60,516 nt of DNA from assembly GCA_963696655.1 (NCBI GenBank), contig CAVOLB010000144.1, forward strand, positions 1-60,516. The letters are read 5' to 3'. Under the pieces are notes generated by a model, which saw only the letters and a program-made list of their open reading frames with translations, was not told the origin of the DNA and searched no databases. Below, piece by piece: positions 17,491-24,860 of the stretch (its first letter is position 1; every line of letters starts with the position of its first letter). Position numbers and translations under genes: made by a program. This DNA is from Hypericibacter sp963696655. Its GTDB lineage: Bacteria; Pseudomonadota; Alphaproteobacteria; Dongiales; Dongiaceae.

Positions 17491-17524
17491 GACGCTGGAG
17501 CGCACGTCTGTGCGCTCCAGCGTC
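17491..17524. terminator. Very strong 15-bp perfect hairpin
   Basis: GACGCTGGAGCGCAC (17491-17505) and its exact complement (17510-17524) flank the 4-nt loop gtct. It lies between the end of coq7 and the znuA promoter, so it may block read-through into the Zur-controlled operon. No T-run follows. Confidence 0.55.
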
Positions 17525-17603
17525 ACCCCCGCGAAAAGCGGGGGGCCATGTTGCCGCTCGGTGCCTTGGATCAGGATGGATCCCCACTGTCGCGGGGATG
17601 ACG
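17521..17603. repeat. Dispersed palindromic repeat, copy 2
   Basis: It begins CGTCACCCCCGCG and ends CGCGGGGATGACG, with TGGATCAGGATGGATCCCC shared exactly with the copy at 2544-2625. It is intergenic, directly abutting the 17491-17524 hairpin. Confidence 0.75.
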
Positions 17604-17631
17604 GCGCTGGGGCGGCCGACGCCGCGCTTTG

Positions 17632-18225
17632 CTAAATCCGCTCCGCCAGCCAGATCGCGAGGCGCGAGCCGGTCTTCACGGCGGCGGTCAGCGCCGGATA
17701 GGCGGGCGCGCGCTCGGCCCCTTCCGCCAGGGCGGTGGCGCGATGCTCGAGCTCTTCCTGGCGGAAGCTCTCGATATCCGCCTTGAGCGGCGCTTCTTCC
17801 GGCGGCAGCTTCGCGAGTTGCTGGCGATAATGCTCGTCGATCACTTCCTCGACGGCGACGGTGCAGGCCATCGCCGCCTCGCGGCCGAGCATGGCGGTGG
17901 CGGCACCCAGCGCGAAACCCGCCACATGCCAGAGCGGCTGCAGCAGCGTCGGGCGCGCGCGGCGTTCGACCATGAGTTCGTCGAAGCGCTGCAGATGGCG
18001 GCGCTCCTGCTCGGCCATGTGCTTCAACTGCGGGTCTGGGCCCAGCACCGCCATCTGGCCTTCATAGATTCGCTTGGCGCCATATTCGCCCGCCTGGTCG
18101 ACGCGGATGATGCGATCGAGCAGCGCCTCGGGCTCGAGGTCGCCCGGCAGCCGCTGCCGGCGCGGCTCGCTATAGGCGTCGCTCGCTTCCTGGTCGCCGG
18201 GCCGATCGGGTTGATCGATGCTCAT
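17632..18225 (-). CDS. coq7: Demethoxyubiquinone hydroxylase (COQ7)
   Basis: A 197-residue ferritin-like di-iron monooxygenase. The iron ligands are visible as E in VDQAGEYGAKRIYEGQ, the first ExxH in EQERRHLQRF, E in AVEEVIDEHY and the second ExxH in QEELEHRATA. It catalyses the C6 hydroxylation of demethoxyubiquinone in ubiquinone biosynthesis at the inner membrane surface. It follows dsbB by 33 nt on the same strand. Confidence 0.93.
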   Translation of the reverse strand: MSIDQPDRPGDQEASDAYSEPRRQRLPGDLEPEALLDRIIRVDQAGEYGAKRIYEGQMAVLGPDPQLKHMAEQERRHLQRFDELMVERRARPTLLQPLWHVAGFALGAATAMLGREAAMACTVAVEEVIDEHYRQQLAKLPPEEAPLKADIESFRQEELEHRATALAEGAERAPAYPALTAAVKTGSRLAIWLAERI

Positions 18226-18258
18226 GGACGAGACTCGCGAAGGCGAAGGTCGCGCCGG

Positions 18259-18750
18259 TCAGATGCGGCGGGCCTGCCAGAGGGAGAAGGCGCCGAGCGC
18301 GCCCGAATAGAGGACATTGTAGCCCGCCATCGAGATGCCGAACAGCGACCAGGCGATGTCGTCGCAGCGCACGACGGGGGCCGCGAGGATCGCCGCCTCG
18401 AAATCGGCGGCGCTCATGCCGGCCTTGATCTTGGTGGTGCAGGCCGAGGTTCCCTCCCACCAATGCTGCTCGACGCCGACATGGAAGATCGCGATGCCGG
18501 CGCCGACGAGCGCGGCAGCGCCCGCCAGATAGAGAAAGAGCCGCGCCGCGCTGGGCTTGGTCTCGAGGAAGATTCCGGGGATGGCCAGCACGCCCGCCGC
18601 CACCAGCGCCCAGCGCTGATCGAGGCAGAGCTCGCAGGGTAAGAGCCCGCCCCAATATTGCGAGGCCAGCGCCACGAGAAGGGGCAGCAGCGCGCCCAGG
18701 AGAACGAGCGTGGCGGCACGGGCCGGAGTGAGCGAGCGCAGACTGAGCAT
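18259..18750 (-). CDS. dsbB: Disulfide bond formation protein B
   Basis: A 163-residue membrane protein with four predicted helices. The first periplasmic loop has the redox pair in GLLPCELCLDQRW, and the second has Cys in TSACTTK and VVRCDDI. It reoxidises DsbA by passing electrons to quinone. Its position next to coq7 in one transcription unit fits this quinone link, though the pairing may be coincidental. Confidence 0.9.
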   Translation of the reverse strand: MLSLRSLTPARAATLVLLGALLPLLVALASQYWGGLLPCELCLDQRWALVAAGVLAIPGIFLETKPSAARLFLYLAGAAALVGAGIAIFHVGVEQHWWEGTSACTTKIKAGMSAADFEAAILAAPVVRCDDIAWSLFGISMAGYNVLYSGALGAFSLWQARRI

Positions 18751-18909
18751 CGGCGGCGAGCCTAGCGGGCCCGGTCCCGGCCGCCTAGGGGCAATTGGGC
18801 GCAGGATCCTCTGGCGATTCCGCGGGAATGCGGCGAACGCCGCGGCTTTATGACAAGACGGCGTCTTTCTATCCGCGCTTTCAGTGCCGGCCTGTGGAAA
18901 ATGACCCGC

Positions 18910-19338
18910 TCAGGCGACGAGACGCTCGAGCTTGTCGAGCGCGCCGCTCCAGCCATCGGTGTGACTGTCGCGCGTGGCGTCGTCGACGAACTGGTCATGC
19001 GTCAAGGTCAGGAGCGTGCCGTCGTCGTCGCGCTCGAGCGCGACCGTCACCTGCGACACCTCGTCGGGCGTCGTCTTCCAGGCCCAGCTGAAGACCAGCT
19101 TCTCGTTGCGCACCAGCTCGCGATAGACGCCGCTCACGTCATGTTCGACGCCGTCGGGCCCCCGCATCAGCACGCGGAAGCGGCCGCCCACGCGCGGATC
19201 GGCCTCGGTGATGAGCGTCTCGAACGCCGCCGGCGACCACCAATGGATCATCATCGTCGGGTCGGTCCAGGCCTGAAAGACCGTGGCCGGCGATGCCTTG
19301 AGCCGGCGCTTCAAGGTCAAGCTGGCGTTGGCGGACAT
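18910..19338 (-). CDS. SRPBCC/AHSA1-domain protein
   Basis: A 142-residue single-domain START-like protein of the AHSA1 family. The motif ASPATVFQAWTDPTMMIHWW and the C-terminal GWSGALDKLERLV are characteristic. Such proteins bind hydrophobic ligands; some are encoded with ArsR regulators, but none is adjacent here. The function is unknown. Confidence 0.85.
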   Translation of the reverse strand: MSANASLTLKRRLKASPATVFQAWTDPTMMIHWWSPAAFETLITEADPRVGGRFRVLMRGPDGVEHDVSGVYRELVRNEKLVFSWAWKTTPDEVSQVTVALERDDDGTLLTLTHDQFVDDATRDSHTDGWSGALDKLERLVA

Positions 19339-19403
19339 GATTCCTCCTCCGGAACGGCGTCAGGGGGCAGCCGCGATGGCCCGACGTCCGAAATCGACTC
19401 TCG

Positions 19404-19985
19404 TCAGATGACATAACGCACGATCAGGAAACCGCCCACGACCGCCAGGAGAAAAACTGTGGCGACCAGCGTGAGGCGGCGCTCGACGAAATCGCGGATC
19501 GGCTCGCCGAAGCGGCGCAACAGCGCCGCGACGATGAAGAAGCGCAGGCCCCGCGTGACGATCGAGGCCAGCATGAAGATCGGGAAATCGAAGGCGGCGG
19601 CCCCGCTCGCGATCGTCACCAGCTTATAGGGGATCGGCGTCAGCCCCTTGATCAGGATGATCCACAGGCCCCACTCGTTATAGGCCCGCTTGAAGGCCTC
19701 GAACTTGTCCTGATAGCCATAGAGCTGGATCAGCGACTGACCCAGCGTCTCGAACAGGTAGTAGCCGATCGCGTAGCCGAGGGCGCCGCCCAGCACCGAG
19801 GCGACTGTGGCCACGAGCGCGATCCGCCAGGCGCGGTCGGGCCTCGCCAGCACCATCGGCACGATCATGGCGTCGGGCGGAATGGGGAAGAACGAGCTCT
19901 CGGCGAAGGAGACGGCGGCGAGCGCCAGAAGGGCGTTGGGCCGCGAGGCAAGCCCCATGGTCCAGTCATAGAGGCGGCGCAGCAT
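19404..19985 (-). CDS. YqaA-family (DedA-like) membrane protein
   Basis: A 193-residue VTT/SNARE-associated (DedA superfamily) protein. The motif FAESSFFPIPPDAMIVPMVL near residue 27, the glycine-rich SVLGGALGYAIGYY and the re-entrant KGLTPIPYKLVTIASG are typical of YqaA. These proteins are likely lipid scramblase- or transporter-like inner-membrane proteins. The start at 19985 fits the family; an upstream start at 20039 would add 18 unconserved residues. Confidence 0.85.
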   Translation of the reverse strand: MLRRLYDWTMGLASRPNALLALAAVSFAESSFFPIPPDAMIVPMVLARPDRAWRIALVATVASVLGGALGYAIGYYLFETLGQSLIQLYGYQDKFEAFKRAYNEWGLWIILIKGLTPIPYKLVTIASGAAAFDFPIFMLASIVTRGLRFFIVAALLRRFGEPIRDFVERRLTLVATVFLLAVVGGFLIVRYVI

Positions 19986-20098
19986 GGGGCGGGATTCCGG
20001 GCCAGAGGGAAGGTGCCCGCTCCTGTAGCAGGGGCGCAAATCCCCGGCAAGGCAGGGTAATTACGCCCGGGGATGGTCACGGGGGGGGCCGGTGGAGG

Positions 20099-20126
20099 TT
20101 GCCTTGGGGCCCGTCCTGGGTATGAT
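20099..20126 (+). promoter_or_regulatory. Sigma-70 promoter of tRNA-Leu
   Basis: TTGCCT (20099-20104), a 16-nt spacer and TATGAT (20121-20126) are followed by a GC-rich discriminator typical of stable RNA promoters. The mature tRNA starts 24 nt downstream. Confidence 0.6.
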
Positions 20127-20149
20127 GCGCGCCGTTCGGCAGCGGTGAA

Positions 20150-20236
20150 GCCCCTCTGGCGGAACTGGTAGACGCACGGGACTCAAAATCCCGCGCCAGC
20201 AATGGCATGTCGGTTCGATTCCGACGGGGGGCACCA
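20150..20236 (+). tRNA. tRNA-Leu (CAA)
   Basis: An 87-nt class II tRNA with encoded CCA. The acceptor GCCCCTC pairs with GGGGGGC (one G-U), the anticodon stem CGGGA/TCCCG encloses CTCAAAA (anticodon CAA, reading UUG), the long variable arm is typical of Leu, and the T arm is GTCGG-TTCGATT-CCGAC. Confidence 0.96.
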
Positions 20237-20339
20237 GCCGGCCGGTCCACATCCCCCGGCCTCTCGAAGTCTCTCCGAACTCGTCAGCGCACGCCGACGC
20301 GTTATCGCGACCGGGCGCGTGGTCGACCGTCCCTGCGCT

Positions 20340-20858
20340 TCACCAGGCGCTGGCCGACATATAGATCGCGGCGATCCGCTCGACCCCCGCCTGGTCCTCG
20401 ACGTCGAAGCGCGCCGGCAGCGGGCTGTCGATATCGAGCACGCCGCGGATGACGCCCTGGCTCGACAGGGGCACCACCAGTTCCGAGCGCGAAGCCGCGT
20501 CGCAGGCGATATGGCCGGGGAACTCATGGACATCTTCCACCAGCACCGATTGCGCCCGGGCGACCGCCGTTCCGCAAACGCCCTTGCCCACGGCGATGCG
20601 CACGCAGGCCGGCTTGCCCTGGAAGGGCCCGAGCACGAGCTCGCGATCGCCTTGCAGGAAATAGAACCCCGCCCAGTTGACATCCGGCATCGCGTCGTAG
20701 AGCAGAGCCGCCGTGTTCGCCGCATTGGCGATACGATCGGGCTCTCCCGCCAGCAGCGCCGTCAGCTGTTCGCAGAGATCCCGGTAAAAGGCCGGTTTGC
20801 TGGTGCGCGCGATCGTCTTGGTCTGCAACATGGCGGCTCGCATCTCTCGTTTCTTCAC
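20340..20858 (-). CDS. msrC: Free methionine-(R)-sulfoxide reductase (GAF domain)
   Basis: A 172-residue GAF-fold enzyme. The fRMsr signature is seen as VNWAGFYFLQG, LGPFQGKPACVRI, GKGVCGTA and HIACDAASRSELVVPL, giving the three conserved cysteines of the E. coli YebR/fRMsr active site. It reduces free Met-R-sulfoxide in the cytosol. The start could be the ATG a few codons downstream (MLQTKT). Confidence 0.9.
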   Translation of the reverse strand: MKKREMRAAMLQTKTIARTSKPAFYRDLCEQLTALLAGEPDRIANAANTAALLYDAMPDVNWAGFYFLQGDRELVLGPFQGKPACVRIAVGKGVCGTAVARAQSVLVEDVHEFPGHIACDAASRSELVVPLSSQGVIRGVLDIDSPLPARFDVEDQAGVERIAAIYMSASAW

Positions 20859-21019
20859 CTTATCTCGATCCTAGGCAGGGTTTGCGCAAGGGTGCAATCG
20901 GCCGGCCTCACTCTCGAGCGGCTTTCCCGACAGGTGTGCAAATCGACCCTCGCTTCAGTCGCAAGATCAAACGGCTCTGCCAATTTCCTCACGGCGCAGC
21001 CGCTGGCAGACGCGTAACC

Positions 21020-21412
21020 TTACTGGCCCGACGCCTTCGGCTGATAGGGCGCGATGGCGGGGCAGGTCTGCAACGCGTCGATCTGGAACTGGACCTGGTC
21101 ATCCATCGGGGGGCCGATGCCCTGCTCGGTGCTGCCCTCGAGCATCGCCTTGCGCCAGGCCGGCTGCAGATGCTTCGTGCCCACCTTCGCCAGGCATCCG
21201 CAATTGGTCTTCACCTGCTCCGGGGTCTGCCCGAGCAGGCCCTGCTTCAGGCATCGTCCCTCGAGGATCTGCTGAATCTGCTGGTTCTGTTGATCGAGCG
21301 CCACGTCGTCGGCGCGGGCGCCGACGGCGGCGAGACCCGCCAGGCACAGCCCGAGCATGACGCCACGCCAACCACTGCCGGCGGAAATGTCCGACATCGC
21401 GATATCCCGCAT
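21020..21412 (-). CDS. Hypothetical secreted protein
   Basis: A 130-residue protein I do not recognise. A Sec signal (VMLGLCLAGLAAVGARA) leaves a mature domain of about 95 residues with four cysteines (GRCLKQG, NCGCLAKVG and LQTCPA), probably disulfide-linked in the periplasm. The ATG at 21412 is preceded by AGGGGGG at about 10 nt. The longer in-frame reading upstream lacks coding character. No operon partner is clear. Confidence 0.65.
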   Translation of the reverse strand: MRDIAMSDISAGSGWRGVMLGLCLAGLAAVGARADDVALDQQNQQIQQILEGRCLKQGLLGQTPEQVKTNCGCLAKVGTKHLQPAWRKAMLEGSTEQGIGPPMDDQVQFQIDALQTCPAIAPYQPKASGQ

Positions 21413-21486
21413 GAGAGGCAACCCCCCTGCCGCAAGACTACTATGATCGCGGCCGACAGCGGCAGAGGTTTCGATATCGCCGCCGG

Positions 21487-22269
21487 TCAGGGATGGCCCT
21501 TGAGGGCGGCCAGGATCGCGTCGAGCCCGTCGGTCAGGGCGGCCGGGCCCGGCTGCAGGATGATCGAGGATTTGATCTCGCGGATCCGGTTTTCGGCGAC
21601 CGCGGGGATCGCATCCCAGCCCGGCCGTGTCCGGATCTTCGCCATCGAGACCTTCTTGCCGCACCAGGAGGCGAGGATGATGTCGGGCCTGGCGGCGATG
21701 ACCGCGTCAGACGTGACGATGCGGTCCTTGGCCGCCGCCGCCCGCGCGCGATCGGCGAAGATGTCGACGCCGCCCGCGATGCCGATCAGCTCCGAGACCC
21801 AGCCGATGCCCGAGATCATCGGTTCGTCCCATTCCTCGAAATAGACGCGGGGCCGCGAGGAATTGCGCTCGCCCTCGCGCCGGATGGCCGCGAGCCGGTC
21901 CTCGAGCTCGTCGGCCAGCCGGTTGGCCTTGTCGCCGGCCCCCACCATCGCGCCCAGCATGCGGATCATGGCGAGGATTTCGGCGACGCTGCGCTGGTTG
22001 AAGCCATGGACCGCGACGCCCTTCCGGATGAGCTCGGCCGCGATCTCGGCCTGAAGGTCGGAAAAGGTCAGTACCAGGTCGGGCTTCAGCGCCAGGATCT
22101 TGTCGATCTTCGCCGAGGTGAAGGCCGAGACGCGCGGCTTGTCGCGCCGCGCCTCGGCCGGGCGCACGACATAGCCGGAGATGCCGACGATGCGGTCCTG
22201 CTCACCCAGGAGATAGAGCGTCTCCACGGTCTCCTCGGTCAGGCAGACGATGCGCTCAGGCGGAAACAT
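21487..22269 (-). CDS. Cobalamin-binding (BtuF-like) protein without signal peptide
   Basis: A 260-residue periplasmic-binding-protein fold of the BtuF/FhuD class: MFPPERIVCLTEETVETLYLLG, then KPDLVLTFSDLQAEIAAEL, a long linking helix (residues about 95-135) and ARPDIILASWCGKK. It has no signal peptide and no BtuCD genes nearby, unlike a normal transport component, matching the annotated orphan 'cobalamin-binding protein' family. It could be a cytosolic ligand binder; B12 is not proven. Confidence 0.78.
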   Translation of the reverse strand: MFPPERIVCLTEETVETLYLLGEQDRIVGISGYVVRPAEARRDKPRVSAFTSAKIDKILALKPDLVLTFSDLQAEIAAELIRKGVAVHGFNQRSVAEILAMIRMLGAMVGAGDKANRLADELEDRLAAIRREGERNSSRPRVYFEEWDEPMISGIGWVSELIGIAGGVDIFADRARAAAAKDRIVTSDAVIAARPDIILASWCGKKVSMAKIRTRPGWDAIPAVAENRIREIKSSIILQPGPAALTDGLDAILAALKGHP

Positions 22270-22372
22270 GGTCGCGGGCTCGCCCTCTCGGTTCCCTGAC
22301 GGCGGTTAGGAGCCTTTTCCGGTGCGGGGACTTCGCACCGGCGCGCAAAGCCCTCTGACGGCGCGAATCCGC

Positions 22373-22397
22373 GGAACGATTCGACCGGCCCCGCGTT
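22373..22397 (+). promoter_or_regulatory. EcfG-type general stress promoter
   Basis: GGAAC (22373-22377), a 16-nt spacer and CGTT (22394-22397) exactly match the sigma-EcfG consensus of alphaproteobacteria. The start codon of the small membrane peptide is 32 nt downstream, leaving room for a short leader with the GAGGAA ribosome site. Confidence 0.75.
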
Positions 22398-22429
22398 GCC
22401 AAGCTGATCACCGTTCGAGGAACCAGACC

Positions 22430-22507
22430 ATGGGCCGTTCTCTGTTGCTGTTCTTTTTAGGCGTGCCGATTCCGATCATCATCCTGCTCGCGCTGTTCTG
22501 GCATTAG
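22430..22507 (+). CDS. 25-residue membrane peptide
   Basis: A small ORF encoding MGRSLLLFFLGVPIPIIILL followed by ALFWH. The whole peptide is one hydrophobic transmembrane helix with a Pro-Ile-Pro kink. An excellent ribosome site, GAGGAA, lies 7 nt before the ATG, and the EcfG promoter lies just upstream. Its stop is 11 nt before the next membrane-protein gene, so the two form an operon. I recall similar unnamed hydrophobic peptides in alphaproteobacteria but no assigned function. Confidence 0.72.
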   Translation: MGRSLLLFFLGVPIPIIILLALFWH

Positions 22508-22518
22508 GATATCCATTC

Positions 22519-23427
22519 ATGGTGTCGACCTCCAATTTGGCCGGACGCGATCCGACCGTCGTCATTGTCGAGGATGACCTTGCCCGCGACGAGCTGACAA
22601 GGAGCGCCGTGTCCTGGGGCGCCATCTTCGTGGGTGCCCTGGCGGCCGCCGCGGTGACCTTGATCCTGATCATGCTGGGCACCGGGCTCGGGCTGACGAT
22701 GGTCTCCCCCTGGGCCGGCATGGGCGCTTCCGCCGCCACCGTGGGCGTCTCGGCGCTGATCTGGGTGGTGGTGGTGCAGTGGCTCTCCTCGGGCCTCGGT
22801 GGCTTCCTCGCCGGGCGCCTCCGCACCAAGCTGATCCGGCTGCACACCCATGAATTGTTCTTCCGCGACACCGCCCATGGCTTCGCCGCCTGGGCGCTCG
22901 CGACGGTGGCCGGTGCCGTGCTGTTCGCGCTCGCGACCGCCCATGGCGTCGCGGGCGCCGCCCGTGGCGCCGCCGATGCGGCCTCCGCCACGCCGCCCGC
23001 TGCCGGTATGCGAGGCCCGGGCGGGCCGCAGGACTATTTCGTCGATCTGCTCCTGCGCACCACCAATCCGGTCGTCGAGGTCAGCAAGCTCGATATCCGC
23101 GCGGAGACCCAGCGGATCCTCGAGCGCAGCACCCAGGACGGGACGATCACGCTCGCGCCCGAGGACAGGACCTATATCGCCCAGATGGTCGCGGCCCGCA
23201 CCGCCAGCACGCAGGCGGATGCCGAGACCCGCGTCGATCAGATCGTGACGCAGCTGAACGAGGCCGAGCAGAAGGCGCGGGCCGCGGCCGACGAGGCGCG
23301 CAAGCGGGCGGCTCAGCTCGCGATTGTGACCGCGCTCTCGATGGTGATCGGCGCCTTCATCGCGGCCGCCGCGGCGGCGCTCGGCGGACGGGCTCGCGAC
23401 GATCAGGACAGCTTCTATCGCGCCTGA
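22519..23427 (+). CDS. Stress-operon membrane protein (PhnA-like)
   Basis: A 302-residue membrane protein. It has a hydrophilic N-terminus, four hydrophobic segments (about 30-56, 68-92, 117-145 and 268-290) and a long soluble stretch (about 150-265) whose end is an Ala/Glu/Arg-rich helix, probably a coiled coil. The topology, with SWGAIFVGALAAAAVTLIL at the start, resembles proteins loosely annotated 'PhnA-like' in Rhizobiales. Function unknown; the EcfG promoter suggests envelope stress adaptation. Confidence 0.7.
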   Translation: MVSTSNLAGRDPTVVIVEDDLARDELTRSAVSWGAIFVGALAAAAVTLILIMLGTGLGLTMVSPWAGMGASAATVGVSALIWVVVVQWLSSGLGGFLAGRLRTKLIRLHTHELFFRDTAHGFAAWALATVAGAVLFALATAHGVAGAARGAADAASATPPAAGMRGPGGPQDYFVDLLLRTTNPVVEVSKLDIRAETQRILERSTQDGTITLAPEDRTYIAQMVAARTASTQADAETRVDQIVTQLNEAEQKARAAADEARKRAAQLAIVTALSMVIGAFIAAAAAALGGRARDDQDSFYRA

Positions 23428-23463
23428 TTTTTTCGAACTCCATGAGTCTGCGGAACTCGCCCT

Positions 23464-24087
23464 CTAACCGGGGGCGAGTTCTCGCATGACCATGCGCTTG
23501 TAGTCCGCCACCAGCCGATCGCCTTCGCGGCGGTCGACGGAGATGGCGAGGCGCATGGTGGCTTCGCCGAGCTGCATGATCAGGAAGGCCTTCGAGTTGA
23601 GCTGCTCGCGATCGGCGCTGGGATCGAGCCGCGCCAGGGTCGCCGCCAGCACCGCGCCATTGGCGCGGCTGTCCGCGAGCTCGATGTCGCGCAATCCCCT
23701 GTCGGCCTGCGTTCCCGACCAGATGTCGCGCATCACCGGCTCGGCCAGGAAGATCGCGTAGTAGGTGTCGATCAGACGGCCGAAGGCGGCGCGGAAGCCG
23801 GCGATATCGCGGACCTCCGCCAGCGCCGCCTCGATGCAGGCGCGGCCTTGGGCGTTGTAGCGCTCGGCCAGGGTTCTGATGATCGCGGTCTTGTCCGGAA
23901 AATATTGATAGAGCGAGCCGATGGAGACGCCGGCCTTTTCGGCCAGCTCGCCCATGCGCATCGCATCGCTGCCCTGCGCCGCGATCAGTCCGGTCGCCGC
24001 GGCGAGGATTCGCTCCAGCCGCGCGCGGCTGCGCTGCTGCGTGGGGGCGCGGCGGAGGGGAGCGTCGGCAGGGGCGGCAAGCGACAT
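23464..24087 (-). CDS. TetR/AcrR-family repressor
   Basis: A 207-residue regulator. The N-terminal HTH (residues about 18-65) reads RILAAATGLIAAQGSDAMRM and AGVSIGSLYQYFPDKTAI, and the ligand-binding domain follows. It is divergent from the DUF1772 gene, and the 42-bp dyad in front of that gene is its likely operator. The ATG at 24087 matches the family; the longer in-frame reading runs through a repeat. Confidence 0.88.
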   Translation of the reverse strand: MSLAAPADAPLRRAPTQQRSRARLERILAAATGLIAAQGSDAMRMGELAEKAGVSIGSLYQYFPDKTAIIRTLAERYNAQGRACIEAALAEVRDIAGFRAAFGRLIDTYYAIFLAEPVMRDIWSGTQADRGLRDIELADSRANGAVLAATLARLDPSADREQLNSKAFLIMQLGEATMRLAISVDRREGDRLVADYKRMVMRELAPG

Positions 24088-24112
24088 GCGGGTCTCTCGG
24101 TTCCCCTTCTTT

Positions 24113-24207
24113 CGACATCCCGGCGAAGGCCGGGATCCATGAACACCCATCGCGCAAGGTGGTTCGATGTCCGTGTTAATGGGCCCCGGCCTTCGCCGGG
24201 GTGACGA
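24113..24207. repeat. Dispersed palindromic repeat, copy 3 (variant)
   Basis: CCGGCGAAGGCCGG at the left end and CCCCGGCCTTCGCCGGGG at the right end form hairpins facing each other, bounded by CGACATCCC and GGGGTGACG. The organisation matches the repeats at 2544 and 17521, but the arm sequence differs. It occupies the TetR-DUF1772 divergent region. Confidence 0.6.
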
Positions 24208-24245
24208 CCGAGCGCGGGTTATGGGACCGCGTAAGGCCGGCCCCC

Positions 24246-24274
24246 TTGACTCCCAAAATATGAGGATTTATCAC
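24246..24274 (+). promoter_or_regulatory. Promoter of the DUF1772 gene
   Basis: TTGACT (24246-24251), a 17-nt spacer and TATCAC (24269-24274). The -10 and start region lie inside the nested dyad, so a bound repressor would block initiation. Confidence 0.55.
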
Positions 24275-24300
24275 ATTTGTAAATGTGAGACTTCCTCATA
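24259..24300. promoter_or_regulatory. Nested 42-bp dyad operator (TetR)
   Basis: An outer pair TATGAGGA/TCCTCATA and an inner pair TCACATTT/AAATGTGA are both perfect and share one centre, with 4-nt spacers on each side and a 2-nt middle. It is AT-rich against a GC-rich background and lies immediately upstream of the DUF1772 ribosome site. Confidence 0.75.
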
Positions 24301-24315
24301 TCCAGAGAGACACCC

Positions 24316-24810
24316 ATGACCGACCGGCTGATCACGGGCCTGATCTTCTTCTCCGCCCTCGGTTCCGGCCTGGTCGCCGGCGCCTTCTTCGCCTTCTCGA
24401 CCTTCGTCATGGCGGCGCTGGCAAGGCTACCGGCGGCGCAGGGAATCGCCGCGATGCAGTCGATCAATGTCGTCGTGATCAATCCCCTCTTCATGGGCGC
24501 GATGTTCGGCACGGCGCTCGCCTGCCTGGCGCTCGGGGTGGCCGCGATTACCGGCTGGGGCGAGCCGCGCGCGCTCTATCTATTGGGCGGCGGGCTGCTC
24601 TATCTGGTGGGGACGGTGCTGGTGACGATGGTCTTCAATGTGCCGCGCAACGATGCGCTGGCAGGTCTCGATCCGGACAGCGGCGAGGCCGCGTCGCTCT
24701 GGCTGCGCTATGTCGCCGAATGGACGAACTGGAACCATGTCCGCACCGTGGCGGCCCTCGCGGCCACCGCGGCTTTCATGCTGGCCCTGCGGTTGCCCGC
24801 GGCCGATTAG
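24316..24810 (+). CDS. DUF1772 membrane protein (anthrone oxygenase-like)
   Basis: A 164-residue membrane protein with four hydrophobic segments. GLVAGAFFAFSTFVMAAL and the C-terminal EWTNWNHVRTVAALAAT are typical of DUF1772. Fungal relatives include anthrone oxygenases, but bacterial members are uncharacterised. Its tight TetR-type control suggests induction by a small, possibly aromatic or toxic molecule (inference). Confidence 0.85.
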   Translation: MTDRLITGLIFFSALGSGLVAGAFFAFSTFVMAALARLPAAQGIAAMQSINVVVINPLFMGAMFGTALACLALGVAAITGWGEPRALYLLGGGLLYLVGTVLVTMVFNVPRNDALAGLDPDSGEAASLWLRYVAEWTNWNHVRTVAALAATAAFMLALRLPAAD

Positions 24811-24860
24811 CAAGATTCGGCAAGTCCGGATCAGGCGCCGGCGCTAAACTGGCGGCCATC

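Noticed and set aside
2534..24207. CRISPR array
   Set aside because: The repeats are few, far apart and palindromic, with no regular spacers and no cas genes.
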